From Trochalopteron elliotii (lineage: Eukaryota; Chordata; Aves; Passeriformes; Leiothrichidae): a stretch of DNA of 64,000 nucleotides. How positions within the stretch are numbered: the first letter of the stretch is position 1; each line of letters opens with the position of its first letter. The stretch lies in the NCBI GenBank assembly GCA_024734555.1, contig JANPWX010000060.1, forward strand, positions 3,571,571-3,635,570, written 5' to 3'. This document shows positions 14,920-25,773 of the stretch, in pieces. The notes under the pieces were generated by a model that worked only from the letters and a program-made list of their open reading frames with translations, was not told the origin of the DNA and did not search any database. The position numbers were made by a program, and so were the translations under genes.

Positions 14920-15185
14920 TTGAAATGCCAGAGCTGTTTATTCTAGAGGAGAGGGTGAAGGGGCTGTGTGATGATAACCTCCAAGTGTGCAAAGGACTGG
15001 TGAACAGAAGGGATCGTGTTGCTTCCCATGTGTTTTGTGTATGAAACAGTAAGGAAAAGGATTAGACAAAGCAAAGATTTCTAAACACAAGGACAGAACA
15101 GCACATTGCTTCAGATGTTTATGCAGTCTCCATCATGGGTAATTCTTAAAGATAGCTCAGACAAACAACTGAAGCAGTGCACAGC
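14920..15185 (+). mobile_element. Degenerate CR1-type LINE fragment (old copy)
   Basis: The stretch follows the order of the 3' part of CR1 elements as I know them. A GAGCTGTTTATTCTAGAGG segment corresponds to the usual 'gagctgttcagcctggag'. A 'gataacctccaagtgtgcaaagg' region corresponds to the 'ataaccttcaaatac' segment. Then come 'aaggaaaaggat' and 'gatttctaaacac' like the 'aaggaaaaatttct' motif, and finally AGTCTCCATCATGGGTAAT and CAGACAAACAACTG like 'gagtctccatcattggag...agacaaacatctg'. It is clearly more diverged than the two CR1 copies at 42.5 and 49.5 kb. It lacks the terminal 3' tail, and no reading frame survives. The assignment is by eye. The order of four or five matching blocks makes chance unlikely, but the subfamily cannot be named. 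Confidence 0.6.
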
Positions 15186-15289
15186 TCAGTAGGAGCCTCC
15201 TTGGACTCCATTTCTTCCTAAGTTCCCATCTTTTCGTCAATATTCCATGGAGGTCATATAAATTTGTCAGATACAGCAAAAAAGTAGCA

Positions 15290-15763
15290 CTAATGGATTT
15301 AGACTGCTACTTGTGAAAATTAGAACCACATTGGAAAAGTTGACAGAAAATGGTCTGCCATGGAAAAGACTTCATGACATAGCAAAAGAGACTCCTTTCC
15401 CTAAGTGAACTGAAAAAAGATTTTTAGAAGTGGAAAACTGACTAAAAACCCCATATTTTTCCTCCCTGCATTGTTGGTGAGAAGGAAAGGAGGGCTGGGA
15501 GTGGGGGAGGGAAGATGTTCTAAAGGTTTAATTTAGTTCTCATTATTCTTCTTTTAATTCTGTTAATAAAGTTTTCTTTATACCTTTCAAGTTTTGAGCC
15601 TGTTTTGCCCTCTAAAGTATTTCTTTCCTAATCCTGACCTCAACTCATGAATATCCCAACAAAATATTTTCTTTCCCCCTCCCCTGCTTAACTACAGCAG
15701 AAGAGAATGAGTGAATGATTTCTGTGAGCATGCTGGCATTTTGTCAGCATCAACCCCCTGACA
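15290..15763 (+). mobile_element. Solo long terminal repeat of an avian endogenous retrovirus (decayed)
   Basis: The stretch has LTR architecture on the plus strand. A purine-rich U3 part (GGAAAGGAGGGCTGGGAGTG near 15484) is followed by TTTAATTTAGTTCTCATTAT and an AATAAA polyadenylation signal at 15566. Next come a 'gagcctgttttgccctc' block and a U5-like region ending near 15763 in GCATCAACCCCCTGACA. This order (AATAAA, then a 'gtctgttttgccc'-like block, then a terminal 'ggcat..ccagc..tcaaccc') is one I associate with a widespread class of bird LTRs. No gag, pol or env remnant is visible on either side, so it is a solo LTR. The 3' edge is placed at the CA. The 5' edge is uncertain by perhaps 100 bases. 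I did not identify a target-site duplication. Confidence 0.65.
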
Positions 15764-15829
15764 ACTTCCCATACATATCACACATCCATCAGCAGCTTCT
15801 CCACTGCCTTATCATGGCCTGATTCAGGC

Positions 15830-16345
15830 AGTGGACAAAAACCCTGTAGTGTTACTCTACGGATACCCAGAACATGGCACTGCACAGGAGGTGACAGTAT
15901 GGCTCATTTTTTTTCAAAGTATTTGTTATTGTACAGTTACAAAACTCTTTGGTATGTGTGTGTTGCGGTGCAGGATTGAAGTTTTCAAAGTTGTATATGT
16001 ACTTTGTTTATTTGTCTGGATTGGTATGCTCCTTTGAGCCCCTTCCAAAACCTTTTCCCCCTGTTACCAAATAATCACCTGGTATCACCCTGTCCTGGAT
16101 CACCCCCTTCCTTCCCTCACTGGCCCAGAGTTTGCTCCTCCCAGGCTGCGACCTGGAAAAAGGGGGCACAGGGGCCCAAAACTCTGCTCTGCCACATGGA
16201 CTGTACTGGAATAAACACCTTCCCAAACCCACACCAGAGCCCTCCTTTATTCCAAGCCTTAACCACACACAGCCAAGAAACTGAGGAACCCATGAACTGT
16301 TTTAGTTGGTCTGGGAACTACTGCTTGCCGGTAAGTAGCCCACAG
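15830..16345 (+). mobile_element. Solo LTR, ERVL-like avian type (decayed)
   Basis: A second LTR-like unit starts within about 70 bases of the first and is of a different type. A T-rich U3 part is followed by a C-rich stretch (TATCACCCTGTCCTGGATCA at 16083, then CTCCTCCCAGGCTGCGACC). Then come a 'gccacatggact' block, AATAAA at 16211, and a U5-like CAGAGCCCTCCTTTATTCC plus 'agccaagaaactg'. The set 'ccacatgga...ggaataaacacc...cagagccctcctt...cagccaagaaactg' is how I remember bird ERVL LTRs. No internal retroviral sequence is seen. Both ends are approximate and no target duplication was established. The open frame across 16004-16405 is an accident of the C-rich region. Confidence 0.55.
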
Positions 16346-18910
16346 GAGAACCAACTACATGTGTGCATAAACCACAGTCCTTATTTCCCTTTTGAATCAG
16401 TCTAAGTTTGCATTCATTCTCCTAAAACACTTCATTTAGCAAGAGGTGGGGAGAGAAAAGTTTGTATGCAAATTAAAATATTTCTAAGAAGATTTTCTTC
16501 TCTTCAGCACAAGAATGAGTAGAAAATCCAGTCAGTTTCAGCCTACATCTTTATTTGATCCTACCATCTTGTTTAACCTGAGTTATTGAAAAGAAATCCA
16601 AATTGGAGCATAAAGGTTAACCAGGGATGCATTCATGATCTCACAACTAAACTGTACAAATAATTAAAATTGACACCACATATCCTGTTAGAAGCAGAAA
16701 ATCTTTGTACGACTCTTTGCAGTCCATAATAAAGCTAAATACCAGAAGCCAGCAGCATCCAATGGGACAGACAGGCATCATCCTGCTGTGTCCTTTCTTT
16801 TCTCCTCTGGCTATGAATTTTTAATGTGTAACTACCATTTAATTATCACCTTTGTCTCCTCTGCATAAGGGAATGTCAAGAACAGCTTTTATTGCTGCAA
16901 GTTTACTTCCCTCTTGATAAGCTTGCAGCCAAGAGGCAAAGCAACATTCTTGAGTTTGACTTCCCTCCTTCACCCCAGACTAATAGCACTATAACTACAG
17001 CCAGGTCCAAACCTCTATTAAAATTAAATCTACCCCTGTGCCCAATAAGTGCCTTCAGCAGGACAAAATAAATCTAGGTAACTGAGTAATAACATCATGC
17101 TGCAAGAATACTGAAAATGCCTGTCAGTCCACAAGAACAAGTGGTCTCTCTTTTGAGCCCAATTCATATATAGCCTATAGGATTTTTTTTGGCTCCACTT
17201 CAAATCTACTTCAACAGCAAAGCAAACTACAATATTTCTGCACCCAGAAAATCATTTTAAAGTCTTCTTTTAACCTTCAAACCACAGTTCAGAGATGTGT
17301 CTGACCTAACTCATTTCCTACAGCTTGGCAAGTTTGAGATGCCCCATGCACTGAGCCCAACAAACACTCAGAGCTGCTGTGGCTGTGGTACTCCTCCCTC
17401 CACCCTCCCTGCTATCAGAAGCAGAACCCCATTGTATGGGCAGAGGAGAATCCTGACCACAGCCACACTGCTCTCACTGATTGCTGGTTAACAGTCAGGA
17501 GTATCTCAGCTGCACAGGGAAACTGCTACAAGTGAGAGGAAAAATACTGAGCTTTCTAACATCACCCAACAGCTCCTGAATCAAATGAAATCTTTTCCAC
17601 TGCTGTAAAGGAGTTGATGTGAAATAGCTCAAATCTCTCCTATAATTGCAAAGTTTATTCTAACTAGAAAATTCACTATAAAGCCACTCGTGATTCATAG
17701 GATATTTTATGTCGTGGCATTGCAATAATTTTTACTATAGTGCTCATATAAATATATATGGAGAGAAAGTTCAGCTCATTTTTTTACATTTAAAATGGGC
17801 CTTTACTAGTAAGTTTCCACTCCAAGATGTGGAATGTGGAAAACATAAGGTTAATCCAGCTCTAGAACAGAACACAAAAGAAGAGGATAAAACAGAAGAG
17901 GAAAACAGCCCTCTGCAACATGCAACTGCATGATGTGAATAAGTGAGATCTGGGTTACTTGAAACAGCACAGTACTGCCACTTGGACACATTCACAAATC
18001 ATGAGCCAGATCCCTAGGAACTCCAAACACGGCTTAAGTACCATGAATTTTACAAAATTAAAATAGTGTGGATTTCCTGTTATTTCCCTATGTGTACTTA
18101 AGCCATCAGGATCACATTTCAAGCTACATTTCCCTTATGGCACTCTTGGCTAAAGAAAGATTTCTCCTTCATTTTATTTTCACACAGAAAGTGAGATGTT
18201 TCTGCCCTCACTCTAAGGGCTGGCACCGTGGCACAGATGTGTTTGAGAAGTGGAGGCTTGGGAGAAGACACCTCTGCTTAGGCTTGGACCATGTGACTCA
18301 CCTCTGCTGATGGCAAAAAACCCAAACTAATGAATGAAAATAGACACGAGTGTTGAGGGAGTAAATCCTTACAAGAAAAATCAAGCTTTTTGTTCCTCTG
18401 CCGGTCATTGTGTTCAAGCATAAGTTTTAATTGTGTGAAATTACTGCAGTATTATGGGCAGAACTGGTGACATAAACAACTAGGGCAGAGATACCAACAG
18501 AGGTTTTGTAGAGTCCCCAGATGACTGGTACCAGCTAAGTCCTACAAAACTCACTCTATCTTGTATCATAATAGGTTTCTTGAGAAAGATGTTACAAAGA
18601 TCCCCACAGGATCCAATGTGTGCATCTGCTCTGCTGATACCTCTTTGTTGCACTCACACACAAGTAGTTAAATGGCAAAGAAGAGGTTAAGAAACAGCAT
18701 AACTAAACCCCCCAAACTTATTTCCATGAAACTCAATTTTTTCTTATTTAGGAAGAATATAAACTCTTAATCAAAATCAGCATGCCTGTGCTTTTAATTA
18801 CATCCCCTAACTGTGAGAAGAGAAATTTAGCATCATGTAATACAACATTAGACTGACCTTCAGAACCAAAATTATATTAAAATGCTATCAATTTTTAAAG
18901 ACTAATGAAA

Positions 18911-18936
18911 GAGCACCAAGAAGGTGCTCCTTGGTG
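18911..18936. repeat. Short two-state inverted repeat
   Basis: GAGCACC (18911-18917) pairs perfectly with GGTGCTC (18923-18929). The overlapping CACCAAG (18914-18920) pairs perfectly with CTTGGTG (18930-18936). The two 7-bp stems exclude each other because they share bases. No function is implied. Confidence 0.6.
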
Positions 18937-21900
18937 TGTAAATAGATCTTCTTGCCTCTCAAAGCAGGCTAGTGGTTCCCAAGATGCACAGGTTTCATCC
19001 CCTCACTCACCTCTGAGTCTCTGCACGTGTCCCCTGCCCTTGCCTTGGCTCTGCCTGCTCCACTCCCACTGACTGACCCCAGTTTGAGCTCCAGGAGGGT
19101 TCTTTTGCTCACCATCCCAGCTGCTCACAGCCTTGAAACCCACACAGGCAGCCCTTCTCCTCCTGTCCCAGAGCAGCAGACACAGAATATACACAGAAAG
19201 TCACCTGTGAGGCACCAGACCCCACGTACTCCTGTCACTTTTATCAATACATGTCACAGCACAAAGCTGATGGGAATTGAACTCTGCTGGTTCCTTAGGG
19301 ACAGGGAACTGTGTCACTTAGGACAATGGACTTTGGAATACTTAGGGGTGATGAGCATGGGACAGAGTGCCTTATTGCCATAAAGGAAGGAAGTGGTAGT
19401 GTATATTTATTATAGGGGAAAATCCAGTGCACAAGAGCTAAACCCAAGAACCTACACATTTCATGTACCTAAAGCTCACCAGTGACTTGTAAAGTTGTAC
19501 AAGAACAAGCCTGAATCAGAATTGGTGCTGATACTTGTATCAGGAGCTCCAGCCCGCTTCTGAATTTGTTTCTAACCTCTCCCAAATAATGATGTCAGCT
19601 GTGTGGGACATCACCCTTTTCTCAATATCTTGAAACCTCATTTCTATAATGAAATTACCAAGAAATGACATATCTACTGAGAGAGTGTCTTCATCAGCAA
19701 AGTGCTGATTAGAATTTTTAATTGATTAAACACTTGCAATTGAATACCGTACTTCAATTCAGTCTTCAGAGATGATTATTGGTTAAATCAGACATATTCT
19801 ATATGCTTTCAAAATACAACCAGGTATAATGTATTCCCTGACAGCTCAAAAGAAACAAATGCAGTCACTAAGTAATGGCTAGAACAGACGGGTAGTTAAA
19901 TATTTTGTGATGGAGAAAATGGTTGGATTTCTCCAGGGCAGTTCCATCCCGTGAAGTCATTATCACACATGGACAGTCTTGTTACATTGAGTGCCTGGTG
20001 TTTTCATAATCTGTGAGACCGTTATTTAACTGACAACTACAAAAATGAACTAGATCACCACCAACCTGGATACCTGGCTTTGAATTCTGTCTTTCCTTTT
20101 CCCAGACCTGTTACAAGAGACTCTGAATGAGGTATCAACAGGCATGATGAGATAGCACAGCTCCCAGAAAGTACCTCTTGAAGAGGTAATGGCATTTCTG
20201 CTCTGTCAGACCACACCAAATTAAACCCATCATCCCTTCAAAGCTGTACCCCAAGGAACAGGCACCTTGCAACTCCAGCAGATGGGCCAGGACTGCACAC
20301 AGCCAAGAGACATTGTTATGTGCATTAAATGTTTGTTGAGGGCAAGGTTCCAAACCTAATTCAAGATAATTAATTAGCTATCAAGGAGACACTGTCCATA
20401 TGCAAAAATATGATGTAGGCCTGTAACAGCTTAGCTTTTAAAAACTAAACCTCACAGCATCTATGAGAAGCAAAGGAGAGGCTAAATCCATTATAGCAGC
20501 AAAGCCCTGTGAAGACACACTTCTAATAACATCCTGATTCCCCTTAAGCTGCCAGAAGCCAGGTGTATTTGAGGAACAGAGAAAAAGTTCCAAAGCCAGA
20601 TCCACTTAGTCCAGAGAACAGTAACATAAAAACACTCAGTGAATAAATTCAGCATTGCCTGAAGAAATAAATATAAACAAGGTATCTTTTCTTTTCTGAA
20701 GAGATTTGTTTTCACTTTATCTGAGTAGAATTGAGCAAAATCCCTTCCTTTCATCAGTTGTTTCAGTCCATTTGCACAAGACATTCTAAAGCAGAGATAG
20801 TAAAATGTGAGGAGTCCACGTCAAGGAAAATATAATTTTCCCATCTACTTATTGGAAGTTAGGGTCACACACTGACGGCCTGATTTTGCACCCAGACTAT
20901 ACCAACTGCTTTAACCCATGTAAACTGCTCCACAAACCAAGGAAGTCAGACATTTCCCCATTTCTCATCTTCTTGGGGTTTTTTGCCTCTCTTTAGGGAA
21001 GACTTCAGGTATTAATTTTCCTCTTCCTTGACTTTCCATTTGTTTAATTCCTCTAATTTATTCACTTGGATCATGGTAACTGTGTTAAAAGAACCCAAGT
21101 ACAAGACTCGTAAGACCATTCCTCTTGTACAGATTTGATGTCTGCATACCTGAATACACTCCAGCTACTGAATTGTTCAAAGGATTTGTGACAGTAGGTA
21201 TGGTTCTGTGTGTACCAAGAACCATTAGGAAAAAAACCCAATGTATTATTTACAAACAAAGCATCCATGTTTTTCCTCAGAATTATCAGGATTCTTCTAA
21301 TGGAAGTGCTGAGGTTGACTAAATTAGCACAATTTATCAAATGGCAGTGTTACAAATGTGAAAGCTCTCCAGGCATTATATTTAGGCTCAACAAGAATCA
21401 GACTGTGATTAGCAAAAGTCTCCAAACCTCATCACAGTGGAAATATTGATAGTACCCCATTCCAGATGTTATTAGTATCTTCTGCTGCCAGGCAAGCCAA
21501 AGCTATTCTCTGCAGAGGCTCAATCAGCTGACATGATTTGTTCGCAGATGTTCCAAAACATATGTTGCTTTAAAAAAAGTAACTTTGTGAAAACTACAGA
21601 TGTTTTTCACCTTACTATTAACCAACTCTCAGCTATAGAGTCCACTGTGTGTTCCTGTGGTCAGTTAACAGTTATGCTGCATGGGAAATTAATTCAAAAA
21701 ATAATTACAGGATTTGCAGCAAGTAAAACAAGTTTCAGATAGTCACAAATCTACCCATTCAGCCTATTCCATTCTTAGGCATAACAGCAAAAGGGACGGC
21801 CAAGGAACCAGAAAATACATTTGCTGAATCTTTGGAACTCCCAAATCACAGAAAAGGAGACTCAAGGCAGCTTTCTTTACTGCATGATTACTGACTGGAA

Positions 21901-22182
21901 TCTGTGCTCAGACTTCACTACTCTACAAAATACCTTGTAGCTTTCAACTGGCAGGGCTGAAATCCCTTGTTTGGACTCAGCATGCAAGACTGACCTGCTT
22001 AGCATGGTCTCCAAAGTCTCCAATGCCTTTGGCTTGCCCTGAACACTTCAGGAGCAGACTTTCCAACCAGGATCCGCAGTCTGACAGAAATTCTGTTCAG
22101 AACTGTCCTGCGTTCCTCATATCGCTAGATGGGGAGGAAATCATGGAACAACCCACATGTGGAAGAGATTACTTGCATTATT

Positions 22183-22197
22183 AAAAAAAAAAAAAAA
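22183..22197 (+). repeat. Poly-A tract
   Basis: A run of 15 A is followed by GAGAACACAC. No retroposed transcript is recognisable upstream, so it is called a homopolymer only. Confidence 0.85.
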
Positions 22198-25021
22198 GAG
22201 AACACACAGCAGAATTGCATCTTTGGCTGGTAGAAACTAATGTAATTCCATTAACTGGGTATTTTACCTTCTAGGAGATCCAGAACTCTAAAAACTTTCA
22301 CCAAATAATACCTCACCACAGACAGTGACATTGTTCACAGATGTCTGCCACTGTCTTTGAATAAGAAGGCAGTAAAAAGCAGAAGAGCTGGCAACATCGA
22401 GGAACAGAATCTGAAGGAAACTGAATGGGGTTTTTTCTTTGAACAATGAAAAATACTGAACTCTAACTTCAAAAAACTCTTTTTATTGATAAAAGTTAGA
22501 AGATGGGATGTAGGCTGAATTTTATCCCTATCCTAGCACTATATGGGATAGTGGTATTTGCCTAGGTGCTTTCAGGTGTGTGATTCGAGACTCCAGGTTA
22601 GGCACCCTGCTTCACTGTGCACTCAAGTGGGAAAGGCAGGTGCTCCTGGAGACCAAGTCAGAGCAGCTGAACTATTATCTCTGAAGTGATAAGGGCTCTG
22701 GAGACTTCCTTTGCTTTGTCCAGCATTCTGAGAGCACAGCTTCCACGTGTAAGGAGCAAACAATGCCTGTCCTCTACCTGTTATTCCAAGGCTGCTGAAG
22801 AAAGAAAACCAACTGACTGGCTGCACCAAGCACCCTGCCACTTTCAAGCACCATAAGGAGCTCACAAGGGCTACCAATACTGGGATATTGGAAAGTAACT
22901 CACTGCAATTAGCAAAGGCGTAAATACTTCTACCTATCTCTGCTGCAGCTTTTGCCAAGCCTTATCTGCTGTGATATTTGCCTTTTGAAGATGTGCTTTG
23001 ATATCAATAGCAGAGAGATAAAACACAAAATGTTATCACCAATCGCTATGACTTATTTCTTATAGGCAGTAATTTGAAAAAAGCTGCTAACATGCAATTT
23101 TTAGGCTTTAATACAGAATTGCAGCTCAGCCTAGGAGTTTAATTCATGAAAGATAACAGGATCCAGGAAGGAAGGAAGGACTTACACCACAAGTCTTTGT
23201 CTACAACAGGTGGAAGAAAAGGTATCAAGATACCCTCTCACCTCAGGCAGAACAGGCAGGCAGATTTCCTTACCACTTTGGCAGAGCACAGTGGAAGAAG
23301 AGAGGCCTAAAATGAATTTGAGTTTCTTTGTTAGGTTAAAAGTACAAAAAGTTCACAAACACAGAATTTTAACTTTGATTGTAAAACAGTGTTTGGCTAA
23401 AAGTCTCCCAGTAATTACAACTGCTGCCCATCCCTCTCTAACCCATTTTAGGCTTAGTACACTCTTCCCAATCCTTTTGGTCACATTGATCAGGCAGTAT
23501 ATGTTGGAACACTGGCAATATTTTCTTCTCAATGAAGCAATGAAGACAGCAGAATTCATGTTGGACATCAGCCAGAGAAATTAGCAGGATGAGGTACTAG
23601 TGTTTTGTGATGTGTAGACATGAGGTATCTTATTTCTCTCCAAGACTATTGCATATCAGTCTAAAAACTCACAGAATTAAGGCTTAGCAGTAGAGCAATC
23701 CAAATGAAACACATGACGCAGCTGGTTTTGTGATTTCACTTCTTGGCCAGAAGCTTTTTTTTGCAAAATCAGCCATTTTTTGATAATTAAAACTCTTCAG
23801 CCAGTCATAGCAATCTATTAGATAATCCAGGTGCTTGACATTCCTACAGGACTTCTTCTAAACCTCAGCAAAACACAATAAACACATTCTTTTTCTACCA
23901 GAATCCACTGCAGATATGTCTTCCAAAAGGAACTTACTATTACTAGAGCTTAAGTTTGTCAGCAGCTGCATATTAAAAAATGCCTGTGTTAGAGACAAAA
24001 TGTTTTCCATTTCTTATTCCCACCTGCACTGAAAGTGTAGGCTCTGCCAGTGGAGTAGAAGTCAGTGATTGGATGTGGTCTCCTCAGTCTTTGTGGCTAG
24101 ACCAGGGGAATGCACAAGCTGTTCTGACAAGTTCCATGGTAAAAGAAGGATTTAGCTTGTATATATTAGGTATTTTAGTTGTAGATTGAGGTGACAGGTA
24201 GTAAGCTGCCCTCTCTTTCCAATACTTTTCTGATTTTAGCTTTTCATGTGAAAGAAACAACTTGTGTGGCACATATTCCCTGTGTTTGTTCATGTCAGGA
24301 GAAAGATATGCTGTGAACCAAAATCAATTTCCTTGCAAAATAAAGAAACATTTCCTAGGAACCTGCAGATTCCATGGTCCTGTCTATGCCTCTTTTTCTC
24401 ATTCTTTCTAGCCCACTCCCCCTTGTTTTTTTCCTTCCATCCTGTTTGCCTTTGCGCTGGCAGGAACAGGTTTAAGAAGGAAGAGCTCGCTTGCAGCCTT
24501 ACAGCAAACCAGCCATAATCAGATACTGTTGCAAGAGCAACAGAAATCTTCTGAAGCCAACATTAGTTAAGCTCAGTGGCCCAGAGCACACTCCCCACAG
24601 GCAGGAGTGACTGATGGTCTGTGGCAGCTGCAGCACTCAGGCAGGCAGCACACCTGGGGTGGAAGGAGCCCACACACTCCCACGAGAAGGGAAGGTTACC
24701 AAAGGGTTGCCATGTTCATTCTGGTGACACCAAACCCCAGTCTTGCACCCTTCCCACCCACATCCTCAGTTTGCTCCCAAAAGTACTGCTGCCAAAACAC
24801 TCCTGAGTACATACACTCTGCACTTCTTCCTGTCACAAATTCAGCCTTCAAAAATTAAACACATTCAATCCTACTTCAAGAATTAAAACCCTTCCAGTGG
24901 GGTTCTCTCATTTTTGTTTGTCTTTATACTACCATGCACACTTCTGAGTTGTCTGCAACATAATAAAGGGAAATCAATGCTAAATAATTTTATAATGTAA
25001 TAATTTAATAATTTTGCTTAC

Positions 25022-25076
25022 CTGCCAGAGCTGAACTGTTGGGGCCTTGTGTTTCCTGTTATATTTGATGACTTCC
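25022..25076 (-). other. Candidate short coding exon (unconfirmed)
   Basis: Read on the minus strand, a pyrimidine-rich acceptor (ttcctttgagtgctttcg, then gtgttAG) precedes 55 bases that end in GGCAG followed by the donor GTAAGC. One frame is open throughout and gives EVIKYNRKHKAPTVQLWQ, starting with one carried-in base and ending on a codon boundary. Many codons end in G or C, unlike the surrounding AT-rich DNA. I do not recognise the peptide and can assign no gene. Consensus splice pairs around short open stretches are expected many times by chance in 64 kb, so this is only the best of several such candidates. Confidence 0.2.
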
Positions 25077-25142
25077 CTAACACCGAAAGCACTCAAAGGA
25101 ATGCAACTCAGGGCTGTTTCAGGTGTTATTTATGTCACCAGC

Positions 25143-25193
25143 TATTTAAAGGAAATCAGAGGAGAGTGAGGCCCAGAACTCAGGTCTCACAAG
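25143..25193 (+). promoter_or_regulatory. Possible TATA-like box with short first exon and donor site
   Basis: TATTTAAAGG at 25143-25152 resembles a TATA box. About 40 bases downstream is CTCACAAG|GTAAGAA, a strong 5' splice-site match. Together they could be a core promoter with a very short non-coding first exon. There is no CpG island, initiator or CCAAT element that I can support, and the opposite strand carries a competing exon candidate just to the left. The call is weak. Confidence 0.15.
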
Positions 25194-25250
25194 GTAAGAA
25201 ATTTTCAGTTCTCTCTTAAATAACAGTAACCTCAAAGGACTTAGAACTCT

Positions 25251-25280
25251 TATTGTTCAAGTCAGTGGGAGTTTCAATAC
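25251..25280. repeat. Fragment of ancient AAGTCAATGG-type interspersed repeat
   Basis: CAAGTCAGTGGGAGTTTCAA matches the core 'gaagtcagtgggagttttgc' of an old palindromic interspersed repeat that I recall from bird and reptile DNA. I do not know its formal name. The piece is too short to orient or to show ends. A longer piece of what looks like the same family lies about 450 bases to the right. Confidence 0.4.
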
Positions 25281-25700
25281 TGAATTTTCTGAGAACATAC
25301 CAAAGTCCTAGGAAGTAGTTAATTAACATCTCTCCACAAAATCTGAAAATTTCCTTTCTCATGAATTTTAACAGAAGTTTGTTGAATGATTCTCAGATTT
25401 CATGTCTGCATATCCAGTCTTTGGCAAGACTAGATCTACACTGCCATTGCTTTTCTTTTTTGGCCAGACATTTGTCTTTGTAAGCCTGGGAGAACTGTGT
25501 TTAGGAGTAAATATTGTGAGACTAGCAAATTCTCTGAAGAGAAAGCTTCATTGAATAACTAGAAAAAGCATTTTGTACTGTAGCTTTGTTTTCATAAATT
25601 AAGAATCAAGGTTTGGAAACCTGAATCAGAAGTGTTTGAACTTGAATTTTCCCACCTCTTTTTTAGTCCCAGGCAATATTGTTGCTTGGTTTATGTTTTC

Positions 25701-25773
25701 TTTGGGTAAAACATTGGCCCCACTGAACTCAGTGGGAGCACTGCCATTTATTTCAGCAAGGCCAGCACTTCCT
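25701..25773. repeat. Ancient palindromic AAGTCAATGG-type interspersed repeat
   Basis: The order 'gggtaaaacattggccc', CCCACTGAACTCAGTGGG, 'agcactgccatttatttca' and 'aaggccagcac' follows an old repeat whose consensus I remember as 'gggtgaaatcctggccccattgaagtcaatgggagttttgccattgacttcagtggggccagg'. The copy contains its own inverted repeat (CCCACTGA/TCAGTGGG) and the outer 'ttggccc/ggccagc' parts. It is degraded but nearly full in order. It may be a relic of a short non-autonomous element. The name and class need a repeat-library search. Confidence 0.5.

Larger units (their letters stand above)
16346..25019. other. Gene-free AT-rich non-coding stretch
   Basis: No gene or intact repeat is recognised. 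Small items inside it are a poly-A run near 22183, a short hairpin at 18911-18936, and a slightly GC-richer patch at about 18960-19200. That patch ends on the minus strand in a GAG|GTGAGT donor-like site. The segment 19690-19830 is rich in TAAT-like homeodomain-type cores and could be a conserved non-coding element, but this cannot be judged from one genome. Confidence 0.6.

Noticed and set aside
16004..16405. 133-codon plus-strand frame rich in Pro and Ser
   Set aside because: It falls in the C-rich part of the ERVL-like LTR, which is non-coding.
22575..22600. GATTCGAGACTCC resembling a tRNA B box
   Set aside because: No A box at the right distance, no cloverleaf can be drawn, and no T run follows.
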